From: Polyangium sp. 15x6
GTDB taxonomy: Bacteria; Myxococcota_A; Polyangia; Polyangiales; Polyangiaceae
Assembly: GCF_029960785.1 (NCBI RefSeq)
Contig: NZ_JASBQE010000019.1
Coordinates: forward strand, 1-64,000
Direction of reading: 5' to 3'
DNA length: 64,000 nucleotides
In this document: positions 1-8,391 of the stretch, piece by piece
How the letters are laid out: each line of letters opens with the position of its first letter
Position numbering within the stretch: position 1 is the first letter of the stretch
The notes under the pieces: model-generated
What the model was told of the DNA's origin: nothing
Databases searched by the model: none
What the model saw: the letters and a program-made list of their open reading frames with translations, nothing else
Position numbers and translations under genes: made by a program

Positions 1-2
1 CG

Positions 3-926
3 GGCGGCACCGGGGGCACTGGCGGCAGCGGCGGCACCGGGGGCACTGGCGGCAGCGGCGGCAGCGGCGGTGCGGGCGGCGCCGGCGGCGGCGTCGCGGA
101 GGTCGATCCGCTCGTCGGGATCGGGACCGTCGAAGAGGTCCAGGGTAATTTCATGTTCACGGAGGGGCCGCAATGGAACCCCGCGACGAAGACCCTCCTC
201 TTCACCGACATCCCCGCGAATCGCATCTACGAACACACGCCGGGCGGCGCGATCACCGTCTTCCGCGAGCCCAGCGCCAACACGAATGGACTTGCCATCG
301 ATCAAAATGGCCTCCTCGTCTCCTGCGAGCACAGCGGACGGCGCGTCTCGCGGGAGCTCGCGAACGGCACGCTCGCCTCCATCGCCGACGCGTACGACGG
401 CAAGAAGCTGAACAGCCCGAACGACGTGGTCGTGCATTCGAACGGCACGGTGTATTTCACCGACCCACCGTACGGCCTCGCCGATCCGGGCCTCAGCGAG
501 CTCGGCTTCTACGGCGTCTTCCGCGTCTCGCCCGGCGGCGAGATCTCGCTCGTCGCCGACGACATGGAGCGACCGAACGGCACCGCGCTCTCGCCGGACG
601 AGAAGACGCTTTACGTCGCCGATACCAACACCCGCGAGCTCCGCGCCTGGCCGGTGAACGCCGACGGCTCGCTCGGGACCGGGACCAAGCTCGTCACCAC
701 GAGCCCGGGTCCTGACGGAATGGCTGTCGACGCGAAGGGCAACCTCTTCGTCACCACGTCGGCCGGCGTCGAGGTGTACAGCCCCGCGGGCAAGCTTTAC
801 GGTGCCATTGCGGTCCCTCAGCAACCTGCGAACTGCGCGTTCGGTGGGGAGGACAAGAAGACGCTCTACATCACGGCGCGGACCGCTCTTTATCGCGTGA
901 CGCTCCAGGGCGCCGGCATCTACTGA
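3..926 (+). CDS. SMP-30/gluconolactonase-family protein, 5' end outside window
   Basis: The frame is already open at the left edge, so the N-terminus, presumably an export signal, is missing. About 307 residues are visible. The first 30 or so are Gly/Thr/Ser low complexity, typical of myxobacterial surface lipoproteins. The rest is a six-bladed beta-propeller of the SMP-30/gluconolactonase/LRE type: an FTEGPQW motif opens the domain, followed by NGLAID, SPNDVVV, FTDPPYGL and RPNGTALSPD, which carry the usual metal-ligand and substrate-loop positions (Glu in EGP, Asn in PND and PNG). The family hydrolyses sugar lactones or related esters with a divalent metal. The actual substrate cannot be told here. 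The protein is probably exported and lipid-anchored, inferred from the linker. It converges on the OPT transporter gene with only 7 bp between the stops. Confidence 0.85.
   Translation, partial: GGTGGTGGSGGTGGTGGSGGSGGAGGAGGGVAEVDPLVGIGTVEEVQGNFMFTEGPQWNPATKTLLFTDIPANRIYEHTPGGAITVFREPSANTNGLAIDQNGLLVSCEHSGRRVSRELANGTLASIADAYDGKKLNSPNDVVVHSNGTVYFTDPPYGLADPGLSELGFYGVFRVSPGGEISLVADDMERPNGTALSPDEKTLYVADTNTRELRAWPVNADGSLGTGTKLVTTSPGPDGMAVDAKGNLFVTTSAGVEVYSPAGKLYGAIAVPQQPANCAFGGEDKKTLYITARTALYRVTLQGAGIY
4..57 (+). repeat. two exact 27-bp tandem copies in a Gly-rich linker
   Basis: Positions 4-30 and 31-57 are identical 27-mers encoding nine residues of a Gly/Thr/Ser linker in the SMP-30-like gene. 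The array may continue to the left of the window. Confidence 0.9.
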
Positions 927-933
927 TTCCGCG

Positions 934-2793
934 TCACATTCGCCCCGCCGCCCAGATCGCCACCACCACGCCCATCACGCTCTCACCGGCGACGAACCCC
1001 GAGGCCGTCGCCGTCGTGTAAAGCTCGTCCTTCTTCGGGAACTTCCACGCCAGGATCGCGGCGAGCGCGGCGCCCACGAAAAGCGTAAAGCTCGTCGACG
1101 CGGGCAGAATGAACGCGAGCCCGATTCCCAGGGGCGACGGCACCCAGGCGGCGAAACGCTTCGGCCCGAGCTCGCTCGCGATCGTGCAGACCACGGCAAA
1201 CCCCGCCGCGATCGCCATCGCCAGCGGCGCTGGCTCGGGCAGGCCGGCGAACCCTCGCGTCAAGAGCTCCGCCGTCCCTTTGAACATCTGCACGCCCGGG
1301 GCGGGGTATTTCGTGCCGAGGAGCTCGAGCGGGAACGCCTTCGCGAAGATCACCGCCGTGGCGAGCCCGCCCGTCGCGATCCCGAAGAGCTGCGCGAGGA
1401 GCTGCTTTTGCGGCGACGCGCCGAGGAGCCGGCCCGTCTTGAGGTCCTGCATCATGTCGCCGCAGCTGTTCGCCCCCGCATTCGTGAGCCCCGCCGCCAT
1501 CAGGCTGGCCTGCGCATGGCCACCGGTGAGCACGGCGAAGAGGAGCTGCGTCACCATGGCCATCGGGCCGATCGGATTCACGTCCGTCTCGCCCATCGTC
1601 CGCGTCCCCACGAGCGCGAGCGCGCCCGCGAGCACGATGGCCAGAAGCGACGTTGCCGGGTGCAGGCCGAACACGAGCCATTGCACCCCGATCGCCAGCA
1701 CCACCGCCGCGGCGAGGCCCCAGGCGAACCAGCGCCGCGGCACCTCCACGTCCTCCCGGAGCACCTCGCCCGGCGCCTTCGCGCCCATCGCTCCGCCGAG
1801 CGACCGAAACGCCGTCGCGATCGATCCCCCTTTGAGCGCAAACGACACGAGCCCGCCCACGACGAGCATCGCGACGCCCGGCCAAACCGTGAAGCCCACC
1901 GCGTCGCCATAGAGCGTCGGCGCGTTCGGCGTGGGCGTCACGATGCCGCGCCCGAGGGCCCAGGGGACGACGCCGGCCCAGCAGAGCGTCGCGCCGACGG
2001 CCATCCACGCCGTCGTCCGCAGCCCGACGAGCGCGCCCGAGCCGAGCGTCATGAGCGAGATGTCGAGCCCCATCGTGAGCCGCGCCAAACCCATTCCGCC
2101 GAGGCTCGCGAACGCGAACGGCACCGAATCCGGGACGAACCCGAGGCCCCCGCGCGCGAGGCCGAGCGCCGCGCCGATCGCGGTCGCGGCGAGCAATGCG
2201 ACGGCCATGCGTTTGCCGCCGCCGCCCTCGCCGTGCAGCGCGAGCGTCGTCTGGGCTGCGGCGATGCCCGACGGGAATTTCAGGTTTTCGCGGTTGATCA
2301 TCTGCCGCTTCAGCGGGATCGCGAAGAGCACCCCGAGCAGGGCGGCGGAGACGAGCCACGTGGCGATTTCGAGGATCGAGAGCCGCCGGTTCGTCACGAT
2401 CATGAGCGCCGGCACGGCCGTCACCATGCCTGCGCCGGCCATCGCGGCCGCGGCCGAGGCGGCCGTCTGCATGGTGTTGTTCTCCAGCACCGTGAACGCC
2501 GGCCCGGACGCGACGGCGCGAAAGAGCCGGAAGACGAGCCACGCCGACAGCGCCGCGGTGATCGAGGCGCCGTACGTGATGCCGATCGTGAACCCCGTGT
2601 ACAGGTTCGCGGCGGAGAGGACCGAGCCGATCACGCACCCGCTCGCCACGGCCCGGAGCGTGAATTGCGGCTCGATCGGCCGGTAGACCTGCGCATACCA
2701 GGCTTCGTCCGAGACCCGCCCGTGCACGTCCGCGGGCTCTTCGCCGTGCGGTTCGTTCGTGACGTCTGCGGGCAGGCTCGACATGGCAAGCAT
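934..2793 (-). CDS. OPT family oligopeptide transporter
   Basis: A 619-residue polytopic inner-membrane protein of the OPT superfamily (PF03169), with about 14-16 hydrophobic segments. Diagnostic family sequences are visible: an N-terminal segment with NNTMQTAASA, a central ETDVNPIGPM, and TNAGANSCGDMMQDLK followed by TGRLLGASP. Family members import small peptides or metal-chelate/siderophore conjugates by proton symport, and the bacterial branch is poorly characterised. The first Met is used (GGGA lies about 5 nt upstream), and a second Met three codons later is an alternative. The gene is transcribed divergently from the lipoprotein gene at 2896, leaving about 100 bp for both promoters. 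Substrate is unknown. Confidence 0.9.
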   Translation of the reverse strand: MLAMSSLPADVTNEPHGEEPADVHGRVSDEAWYAQVYRPIEPQFTLRAVASGCVIGSVLSAANLYTGFTIGITYGASITAALSAWLVFRLFRAVASGPAFTVLENNTMQTAASAAAAMAGAGMVTAVPALMIVTNRRLSILEIATWLVSAALLGVLFAIPLKRQMINRENLKFPSGIAAAQTTLALHGEGGGGKRMAVALLAATAIGAALGLARGGLGFVPDSVPFAFASLGGMGLARLTMGLDISLMTLGSGALVGLRTTAWMAVGATLCWAGVVPWALGRGIVTPTPNAPTLYGDAVGFTVWPGVAMLVVGGLVSFALKGGSIATAFRSLGGAMGAKAPGEVLREDVEVPRRWFAWGLAAAVVLAIGVQWLVFGLHPATSLLAIVLAGALALVGTRTMGETDVNPIGPMAMVTQLLFAVLTGGHAQASLMAAGLTNAGANSCGDMMQDLKTGRLLGASPQKQLLAQLFGIATGGLATAVIFAKAFPLELLGTKYPAPGVQMFKGTAELLTRGFAGLPEPAPLAMAIAAGFAVVCTIASELGPKRFAAWVPSPLGIGLAFILPASTSFTLFVGAALAAILAWKFPKKDELYTTATASGFVAGESVMGVVVAIWAAGRM

Positions 2794-2895
2794 CGTCCCA
2801 GCGGGGGAGGGTCGAGGTCAAGGCGAGCAGGGATCCGTCCGCTTTACAACCCTTTCCGATGTGATTTTTCGTGCGGACGTCCTAAGCTCCCGGAC

Positions 2896-3597
2896 ATGCT
2901 TGGAAATAGAACGGCTTCTGTTGCTTCGGTTTTTCTGGTCCTCGCCCTCGCCGCGTGCGGGGGACAAACCTCGGGCGGCGCCGGTGGTGACGGCGGCGCC
3001 GGCGGTAGCGGCGCAGCCAGCGGCTCGGGCGGCTCGGGCGGTAGTGGTGGCTCGGGCGGTAGTGGTGGCTCGGGCGGTAGCGGCACCGGGGGTGGCGGTG
3101 GCAATGCGGCCTGCAACATTGGCGGCTCGTCGACGCTGCCCGGCGTCTCCATCGAGTTCACCACGATCGATTGCACGTATACCCTCGCCGAGGCGGCCGC
3201 CGGTATCGGCATCCTTTACAACATCCAGGTGGCGGCCGACGTCCCGAGCGTTTACCCCACCCCGCAGGACAACGGCTGCGGCGAGCCTGGCCCGAGTGGC
3301 CTCATTCCCTTCGAGGTGCTCTCCGGCAACAACAACAAGTATTGCCTCTGCGACGTGGGCATCTGCCCGGCCCCAAACGATACGCCGAACGCCGTCCCCG
3401 CGGGCACCTACCCGAGCACGTTCTCGTGGGACGGGGTCAACTGGACCGGGCCGTCCGATTTCAACAACCCCAAAGGCCAGCCCTTCCCGCCCGGCGATTA
3501 CACGCTCACGGTGAACGCCATCGGCGAGTACGACGACGCCGGCACGAAAAAACCCTTCACGGTCGAAGGGACATTCCTCGTGCACCTCGTGCCCTGA
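2896..3597 (+). CDS. Gly-rich secreted lipoprotein, function unknown
   Basis: A 233-residue protein starting with a short signal peptide and lipobox (LALAAC, Cys21), so it should be lipid-anchored. Residues about 22-75 form a Gly/Ser low-complexity linker encoded by 18-bp repeats. The remaining 160 residues form a compact domain with several Cys (CNIGG, CGEPGP, CLCDVGICP) that I do not recognise. Near the C-terminus FPPGDYTLTV looks like a beta-sandwich strand. The start is set by the signal peptide, because longer upstream reading in this frame is antisense to the OPT gene. A hairpin without a T-run lies just after the stop. Confidence 0.8.
   Translation: MLGNRTASVASVFLVLALAACGGQTSGGAGGDGGAGGSGAASGSGGSGGSGGSGGSGGSGGSGTGGGGGNAACNIGGSSTLPGVSIEFTTIDCTYTLAEAAAGIGILYNIQVAADVPSVYPTPQDNGCGEPGPSGLIPFEVLSGNNNKYCLCDVGICPAPNDTPNAVPAGTYPSTFSWDGVNWTGPSDFNNPKGQPFPPGDYTLTVNAIGEYDDAGTKKPFTVEGTFLVHLVP
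3031..3084 (+). repeat. three 18-bp tandem repeats (GSGGSG linker)
   Basis: Copies at 3031-3048 and 3049-3066 are identical, and the third (3067-3084) differs at two positions. They encode the flexible Gly/Ser linker of the lipoprotein and probably vary in copy number by slippage. Confidence 0.9.
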
Positions 3598-3611
3598 GCC
3601 AAAAGATCGAG

Positions 3612-3633
3612 GCGGCCGGGAACTTCCGGCCGC
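3612..3633 (+). terminator. GC hairpin after lipoprotein gene, no T-tract
   Basis: An 8-bp perfect stem GCGGCCGG/CCGGCCGC encloses a 6-nt loop, 15 nt after the lipoprotein stop. There is no following T-run, so it may only pause RNA polymerase or protect the 3' end. Confidence 0.4.
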
Positions 3634-3652
3634 GCCCGCGCTCGGATCGGGC

Positions 3653-5278
3653 ATGTCGATCCGCCGGCTCGCTCCCGCCTTCCTCCTCGCCCTCGCTGCT
3701 TGCGCCAAATCCCCTCCGGGCCCCGAAGCCGCCTCGCCCGCGGCGCTCGCGCCGAAGACCCTCGCCAAGGCCGCGCCGCCGCCCGTCGACGAACCCCTCG
3801 CGCCTCCCGTCGTCCAGACCGACGCCCCTCCGCCCGTCGCCGTCGCGGCCGTCCCCGACGAGCCGCTCGAGGCGCCCGTCGATACGCGCCACGGTCCCGC
3901 GCTCAGCGCGAAGGGATCGATGTGGGGGGAGGCGGTCATGGACAAGAAAGGAGCCGGCGGCCTCGGTTTGTCGGGGATCGGCGAAGGCGGCGGCGGGCGC
4001 GGGGAGGGCATCGGCCTCGGTACGATCGGCACGATCGGGCGCGGCGCTGGCACGGGGTCGGGCGCGGGGTTCGGATCGGGCCATGGAAGGCTCGGCGGTT
4101 CGCACCGCGCGCCGGCGGGCGTGCGCGTGGGGCCGGGCGGCCTCGGCGCGTCCGCACAATCTCCGGGCGGCGTACGCACGGGGGAATGGGACGACAACGC
4201 GAACTACCGCGAATTCGCCCGCTGGCTCGGCAAGGAGCGCGCCCCGGGCGCCGCGACGCTCGACCTCTCTTCGCGTCGCTTCCTCGTCGTGCGGGACAGC
4301 GCGGGCAAGCCCGTCCCGAGCTGCCCCGTCGAGGTGCGTGACTCCGCGGGAAAGACGCTCTCGCTCCGCACGACCGCGAATGGCCGCGCCCTTCTGTTTC
4401 CGCGGGCCGAGGGCCTGAAAGGCCCGGACGTCGTGGCCACGGCGCGCTGCCAGGGCGAATCCGTCGCGAAGACGACCACGGTCGCCGCGGGCGACGGCGT
4501 CGTCGACCTCGTCCTCTCGGGCGCGCGTGTCTTGCCGGAGGCGCAGACCATCGACGTCGCGTTCGTCCTCGACACGACCGGCTCGATGTCCGAGGAAATC
4601 AACGCGCTGCGCGACACGCTGGAGAAGGTGGCCGGGGCGCTCTCCACGATGAACGTGCGCCCGCGCGTGGGCCTCGTCGAGTACCGCGACCGCGGCGACG
4701 AATACGTGACGCGCATGCACCAGATGACCACGGACGTCACCGGTCTGCAGGCGCGCATCGCGACGATCTCCGCGGGCGGCGGCGGCGATACGCCCGAGCA
4801 CGTGAACGAGGCGCTGCGGGTCGCCGTGCGCAACCTGCGTTTCCGGCCCGAATCGCTCGCGCGTCTGGTCTTCCTGATCGGCGACGCGCCTCCGCACCTC
4901 GATTACGCGCAGGACGAGGGGTATGCCGGCGCGATGAAGGAGGCGAGCCACGCGGGGGTGCAGGTGTATTCGATCGCGGCCTCGGGCATGGACAACCTCG
5001 GGCAGGTGGTCTTCCGGCAGATCGCGCAATACACCGGCGGCACGCACATGTTCGTCCTGCGCGGCGGAGCCGGGCCGGAATCGGTGGGCGGCGGGGATCC
5101 ACGATCGAGCTGCGGCGGGACGCACACGGATTACACGAGCGGGAACCTGGACGCGCTGATCCTCGGGAAGGTGCGGGGGGCGATCACGGCGCGGGACGCG
5201 GATCCGATGCGGATCGCGGGGCTGCACCAGGACGAGAAGGACCGGCCCTGTGATCAGCGGATCGTGATGGCACAGTGA
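3653..5278 (+). CDS. VWA-domain lipoprotein
   Basis: A 541-residue exported protein with signal peptide and lipobox (LALAAC). Residues about 20-180 are Pro/Ala- then Gly-rich and look disordered. Residues about 190-290 resemble a small beta-sandwich (PVEVRDSAGK). From residue about 300 there is a von Willebrand factor A domain with the MIDAS motif DTTGS (Asp307) in FVLDTTGSMSEE, a later Thr in GGDTPEH and FLIGDAPPH closing the site. Such metal-dependent adhesion domains bind protein ligands, here probably at the outer membrane or cell surface. The length and arrangement match myxobacterial VWA lipoproteins. It is separated by 133 bp, including a 9-bp repeat array, from the TonB-like gene. Confidence 0.85.
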   Translation: MSIRRLAPAFLLALAACAKSPPGPEAASPAALAPKTLAKAAPPPVDEPLAPPVVQTDAPPPVAVAAVPDEPLEAPVDTRHGPALSAKGSMWGEAVMDKKGAGGLGLSGIGEGGGGRGEGIGLGTIGTIGRGAGTGSGAGFGSGHGRLGGSHRAPAGVRVGPGGLGASAQSPGGVRTGEWDDNANYREFARWLGKERAPGAATLDLSSRRFLVVRDSAGKPVPSCPVEVRDSAGKTLSLRTTANGRALLFPRAEGLKGPDVVATARCQGESVAKTTTVAAGDGVVDLVLSGARVLPEAQTIDVAFVLDTTGSMSEEINALRDTLEKVAGALSTMNVRPRVGLVEYRDRGDEYVTRMHQMTTDVTGLQARIATISAGGGGDTPEHVNEALRVAVRNLRFRPESLARLVFLIGDAPPHLDYAQDEGYAGAMKEASHAGVQVYSIAASGMDNLGQVVFRQIAQYTGGTHMFVLRGGAGPESVGGGDPRSSCGGTHTDYTSGNLDALILGKVRGAITARDADPMRIAGLHQDEKDRPCDQRIVMAQ

Positions 5279-5283
5279 GCCGC

Positions 5284-5327
5284 TTGCGCAGTTCGCGCAA
5301 GTTGCGCAATTTGCGCGATTCGCGCAA
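5284..5327. repeat. five palindromic TTGCGCAA-like octamers at 9-bp spacing
   Basis: Octamers begin at 5284, 5293, 5302, 5311 and 5320. The middle one is the perfect palindrome TTGCGCAA, and the others differ by one or two bases. The array lies between the VWA gene stop and the GTG of the TonB-like gene. It could be a protein-binding array, a structured RNA segment, or remnants of a longer repeat. Confidence 0.85.
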
Positions 5328-5411
5328 GATGCCGCCTGCCACCCGAGCGGCGTTACGGCCGTTCGGGGAGCGCGCCGGGTTGGCCCGGCGCGTGCAAGCA
5401 GGGGCGAACCG

Positions 5412-6206
5412 GTGGATCACGGACACCTGAGCGCTGGCTGGTTGGTCGTGGCGAGCGTCGCCCATGCGGCGCTGCTCGGCGCGGGGTTCGTCCGCGACGA
5501 GAGCGGCGACATCGTGCGCGCCATGCGCGAGGCGATCCGGGCGGAGCTCGCTTCGTTCGAGGTCCCGATCGAGGCGCCCCGACCGCCGCCGCCCGAGGAG
5601 CCGCCGCCCGAGCCGCCCGTGGAGCCGCCGCCTACTCCCCAGCCCGTGGCGATACGCGCGCCGGCGCCTCCGCAAGAAGATCCCCCCGAGACCCCGCCGA
5701 GCGAGGTCCCTGAAGAGCTCCCCACCCCGATGGAGGCGCCGCCGGTGCTGGTGCAGGAGAGCAGTACGCCCGATCCTTCCGCGGTCACGTTCGTGACGGG
5801 CGAGGGCTTCGGTACCGGCCTCGTCTCCGCGCTTGGCACCGGGTTTCGTCCGGTGCGCCACACGGGTCTCGGTGGCGGCGCGCCGCCCCGCCGCCCGTCG
5901 CCGTCGCCGCCGCCGCCGCCCGATCTGTCGCGGCCGGCGTCGCTCTATGGCGACCGCGCGTGGGACTGTGACTTTCCGGCGGAAGCCGAAGCGGCGGGGA
6001 TCCGGAACGCGCTGGTGGTGCTCCAGATCCTCGTGCGCGCCGACGGCCGCGCGCAGAAGGTCGACGTGGTGTCCGATCCGGGGCACGGCTTCGGGGCCCA
6101 GGCCAGGTACTGCGCGGCGCAGCATCATTATCGGCCGGCGCTGGATCGGACGGGGAAGCCGATCCAGGCGTCGCTCGGGCCGGTCCGCATTCGCTTCGTT
6201 CGCTGA
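5412..6206 (+). CDS. TonB-like energy transducer protein
   Basis: A 264-residue protein in classic TonB layout: one N-terminal membrane segment (residues about 9-25, GWLVVASVAHAALLGAG), a long Pro/Glu-rich periplasmic spacer (about 50-115), and a C-terminal TonB-type alpha/beta domain starting near YGDRAWDCDFP and ending in VRIRFVR. It would link proton-motive force in the inner membrane to outer-membrane receptors or other envelope machinery. Two Cys in the C-terminal domain (WDCDF and RYCAAQ) could form a disulfide. The start is GTG with AGGGG upstream. No ExbB/ExbD or receptor gene is nearby, so its partner is unknown. Confidence 0.8.
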   Translation: MDHGHLSAGWLVVASVAHAALLGAGFVRDESGDIVRAMREAIRAELASFEVPIEAPRPPPPEEPPPEPPVEPPPTPQPVAIRAPAPPQEDPPETPPSEVPEELPTPMEAPPVLVQESSTPDPSAVTFVTGEGFGTGLVSALGTGFRPVRHTGLGGGAPPRRPSPSPPPPPDLSRPASLYGDRAWDCDFPAEAEAAGIRNALVVLQILVRADGRAQKVDVVSDPGHGFGAQARYCAAQHHYRPALDRTGKPIQASLGPVRIRFVR

Positions 6207-6274
6207 GAGGCGCCGGGATCCCGTTGTGGACACGTTGACCCCGCGCGGGTTACGATGCCAAGGAGGGGTCTATC

Positions 6275-6955
6275 ATGAACGGAAGCGGAAATGCGAATGT
6301 CGGCGCGCGACAACGCTCGAACGCCATCGTAGGTGCGGTCCGGAAGGGCGACATCATGATCAAGCACCGCCACGGCCTCGGGGCCGTGGGGGTCGGCATC
6401 AAGGTCGGTCAGCTCTTCAGCCGCGGAAACTCGGATCTGATCCACGCCGGGGTCGCGAGCTCGGCGACGACCATCGTCGAGATGGACGGGCACGGGCTCC
6501 AGGAAAACAACCTGCTCACCACGAACGCGCAGTTCACGTACGACGTGTTCCGGTGCCGTGACGAGAACCTCGCGGCCGGGGCCGGCGAGACGGCGATCAT
6601 GATGCGGGAGGGCATGGCGGCCGGCGGATTCAACATCCAGTACACCGTGGGAGGGGCGTTCGGGTCGCTGCTTCCCGGCAGCGCGGCCGCCTCGTCGAAT
6701 CGGATCAACGGGACGCTCGACCAGCTGCTCGCCGGAAACGCGCAGGCGTTCTTCTGCTCGGGGCACGTGGTCTACTGCTACCTGGCAGCGATGGAGCAGC
6801 TGCACATCGCCACGGGGCAGTTCTCGGCGCAGCGGATGCGCGAGTATTTCAGCCTGGAAGCCGTCGACTACAACCCGTCCTTTCTCCAGCAGCATTTGGC
6901 ACGGAATCGCCATTTCGTCTTCGTGGGCAGGGTGAGGGGCGCGCGGCTCATTTAG
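6275..6955 (+). CDS. putative permuted papain-fold (YiiX/LRAT/NlpC-P60-like) protein
   Basis: A 226-residue cytosolic-looking protein with a good ribosome binding site (AAGGAGGGG, 7 nt before ATG). The pattern GDIMIKHR...KVGQLFSRGNSDLIHAGV, and later AFFCSGHVVYCY, matches permuted papain-fold enzymes (YiiX/YycO, LRAT). In those the catalytic His comes first, in an HxG/HVG strand, and the catalytic Cys comes later, in a Cys-Ser-x-x-Val helix start. By that logic the active residues would be the His of IHAG and the Cys of FCSGH. Family activities include amidases, acyltransferases and thioesterases, and which applies cannot be inferred. The call rests on motif reading only. It sits at the left edge of the decayed accessory patch. 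Confidence 0.5.
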   Translation: MNGSGNANVGARQRSNAIVGAVRKGDIMIKHRHGLGAVGVGIKVGQLFSRGNSDLIHAGVASSATTIVEMDGHGLQENNLLTTNAQFTYDVFRCRDENLAAGAGETAIMMREGMAAGGFNIQYTVGGAFGSLLPGSAAASSNRINGTLDQLLAGNAQAFFCSGHVVYCYLAAMEQLHIATGQFSAQRMREYFSLEAVDYNPSFLQQHLARNRHFVFVGRVRGARLI

Positions 6956-6969
6956 ACGAGGAGGACCCC

Positions 6970-7860
6970 TCAGCCGTCGCACCAGGGATCGCTATCAGGG
7001 CTTGGCTCTTCCTCTTCGGGGTCCCTCGTATACTCGGGGTCCTCGCTCGGCGCAGCCAGGTACCTTAGTTCCGTCTCTACTTCGCGCGGTCCAAGTTGCT
7101 TCAGCTTCTTGCCTGCCGACTTGAGGGTCTTCTTCGCCTTGTCGATGTGCTCGGCCAACGGCAGCTCTTCGGGCTGGCTTCCGCCAGCCCGAATCACCGC
7201 ATCCCTCACGATTCGACCGACACTGAAGGCGGTATTTTCGAGCGCCCGCTGTCCTCGCACGTCTTCGATCTTGATTTTGTCGTCCGTCAGCGATACCCGA
7301 AACAGATTGGCTGCAAGTTCGGTCCTTCCCATGCGATCGATTAGGGCTTCACCAGCCGGCACCCCCTTATATTCCTCGATTTATTTGAGACTCATGTTGT
7401 ACATGCCGCGATAGCCCGCATTCATGAACAACGCGTAATCTCGAACGCCGTGACTTTTGGCCGTCGCGGCGAGCGCCTTCATTCCTTCCTTAATCTCTTC
7501 TCGGACGACGACACGGTCGACGAGTTCCGCCTGTTCGCGCCGGTCGTGCACCATGCTTGCGAACTGGCCGAGGTACATCTGGACCATCGCCACTTGCGGC
7601 TTCCGCGAATCGGCGTTCATCGCGATGAGGTAACAAGCGACGCGCGTCAGCTCGTATCGATCCCCGACCCGAATGAAGTCACCGCCCGGATCCATGTTCA
7701 GCGACAGACACGCCTGCATCGCCCGCAAGACGACTTTTCGGAACGTCGCATGCGTCGTGTAGCCAAGAGCGTGCATGAGGTCGTCTTCACGCCAGGTTAC
7801 GAGGCCATTTTCCTTGGCCATGCTTTCGAACGTGCTGACGAAGACGGCGAGGTCGCTCAT
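6970..7860 (-). pseudogene. dinD: DinD-like (DNA-damage-inducible/antirepressor family) gene with one in-frame stop
   Basis: Read on the minus strand, 7860-7381 encodes 159 residues ending YRGMYNMSLK. This is followed by a TAA at 7383-7381, and then the same frame continues without interruption for 136 residues to 6970. The joined product has the DinD family order: an N-terminal KilA-N/antirepressor-like part (WREDDLMHALGY), the NAGYRGMYNMSL motif, and a C-terminal DRMGRTELAANLFR block. It totals about 295 residues, close to DinD length (roughly 275 in E. coli). A single base change in CAA, AAA or GAA would create this TAA. DinD is SOS-induced and interacts with RecA filaments. Restart at ATG 7362 could give a 130-residue C-terminal protein, but no convincing RBS precedes it. 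Confidence 0.85.
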
Positions 7861-7925
7861 GGTACTCTTATCCTGGATTTCGAGCTTCACGGCCGCTGCC
7901 GCGGGCCGATGGCTGCCCCTGGCTG

Positions 7926-8069
7926 TTACCACAAGAGGCGGGCAACGTGTCGGGTCTTCGCGCTGGACGTCCGCTCGATCGAGGGGGCATGCCCGTCCGG
8001 CTCTGCGCCACAGCGAGCTTCGACCAGGCCGAACTCGACGGCGCGGAACGCCTCCGAAGGTGCGACCAC
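7926..8069 (-). CDS. 47-residue ORF overlapping the upstream remnant's stop
   Basis: A GTG at 8069 overlaps the TAG of the remnant above and opens a 47-residue frame ending in TAA at 7926. Third codon positions are mostly G or C, as in real genes of this genome, and the overlap suggests translational coupling. The sequence (VVAPSEAFRAVEFG...) is not recognised. It may be a fragment of a gene lost in this patch. Low confidence. Confidence 0.25.
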   Translation of the reverse strand: MVAPSEAFRAVEFGLVEARCGAEPDGHAPSIERTSSAKTRHVARLLW

Positions 8070-8388
8070 TAGGGCATTGGATCCTCTGGAAACAGGCTGA
8101 GTTGCTCCTTCGGCCGTGACTTCGGGCGCCCCGCAAACAGGTTCAACTGCCCGTTCTCGTCGGCAACAGGGACGGCAGGAGCGGGAACGGGTGCGGGCGG
8201 GGGAGTCATGGGAGCAGGCGCCTCGGGCGTGCCCTTTGCCCCCCTTGCACGACGCGCAGGAAGCCGCGCCCGTTCGGAAGCTCGCGGTGTGTCACCTCGG
8301 GCACGCGAGGCGCGAGGACCTGCTTCACGGGCAGCTCGCACGGGCCCGTCGTGAGCAGCGCGGTCTGAAATACCTCGATGCTCCACAT
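8069..8388 (-). pseudogene. frameshifted remnant ending in two sliding-clamp-type motifs
   Basis: From ATG 8388 a frame reads MWSIEVFQTALLTTG through LPNGRGFLRVVQGG and stops at 8206. A second frame, joined across the G-run near 8235, continues KGTPEAPAPMTPPPAP and a Pro/Ala linker. It ends with QLNLF and, 11 residues later, QLSLF just before the stop at 8069. Both pentapeptides fit the bacterial beta-clamp binding consensus QL(S/D)LF, the usual C-terminal tail of replication and repair proteins. The first part looks coding but is unrecognised. The reading break and the abrupt start beside the duplicated flavin reductase fragment argue for a broken gene. Alternatively, a 1-nt homopolymer sequencing error broke a real short gene. 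Confidence 0.4.
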
Positions 8389-8391
8389 GAT

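Noticed and set aside
1408-2895. Long plus-strand frame upstream of lipoprotein 2896
   Set aside because: It is the antisense of the OPT transporter. The real protein begins at the signal peptide at 2896.
3557-5227. Long minus-strand frame opposite the VWA lipoprotein
   Set aside because: No signal, RBS or domain. It is Arg/His/Ala-rich, the usual antisense reading of a GC-rich gene.
6256-6270. Possible tRNA or riboswitch upstream of gene 6275
   Set aside because: Only a Shine-Dalgarno-like AAGGAGGGG is present, with no cloverleaf or conserved riboswitch pattern.
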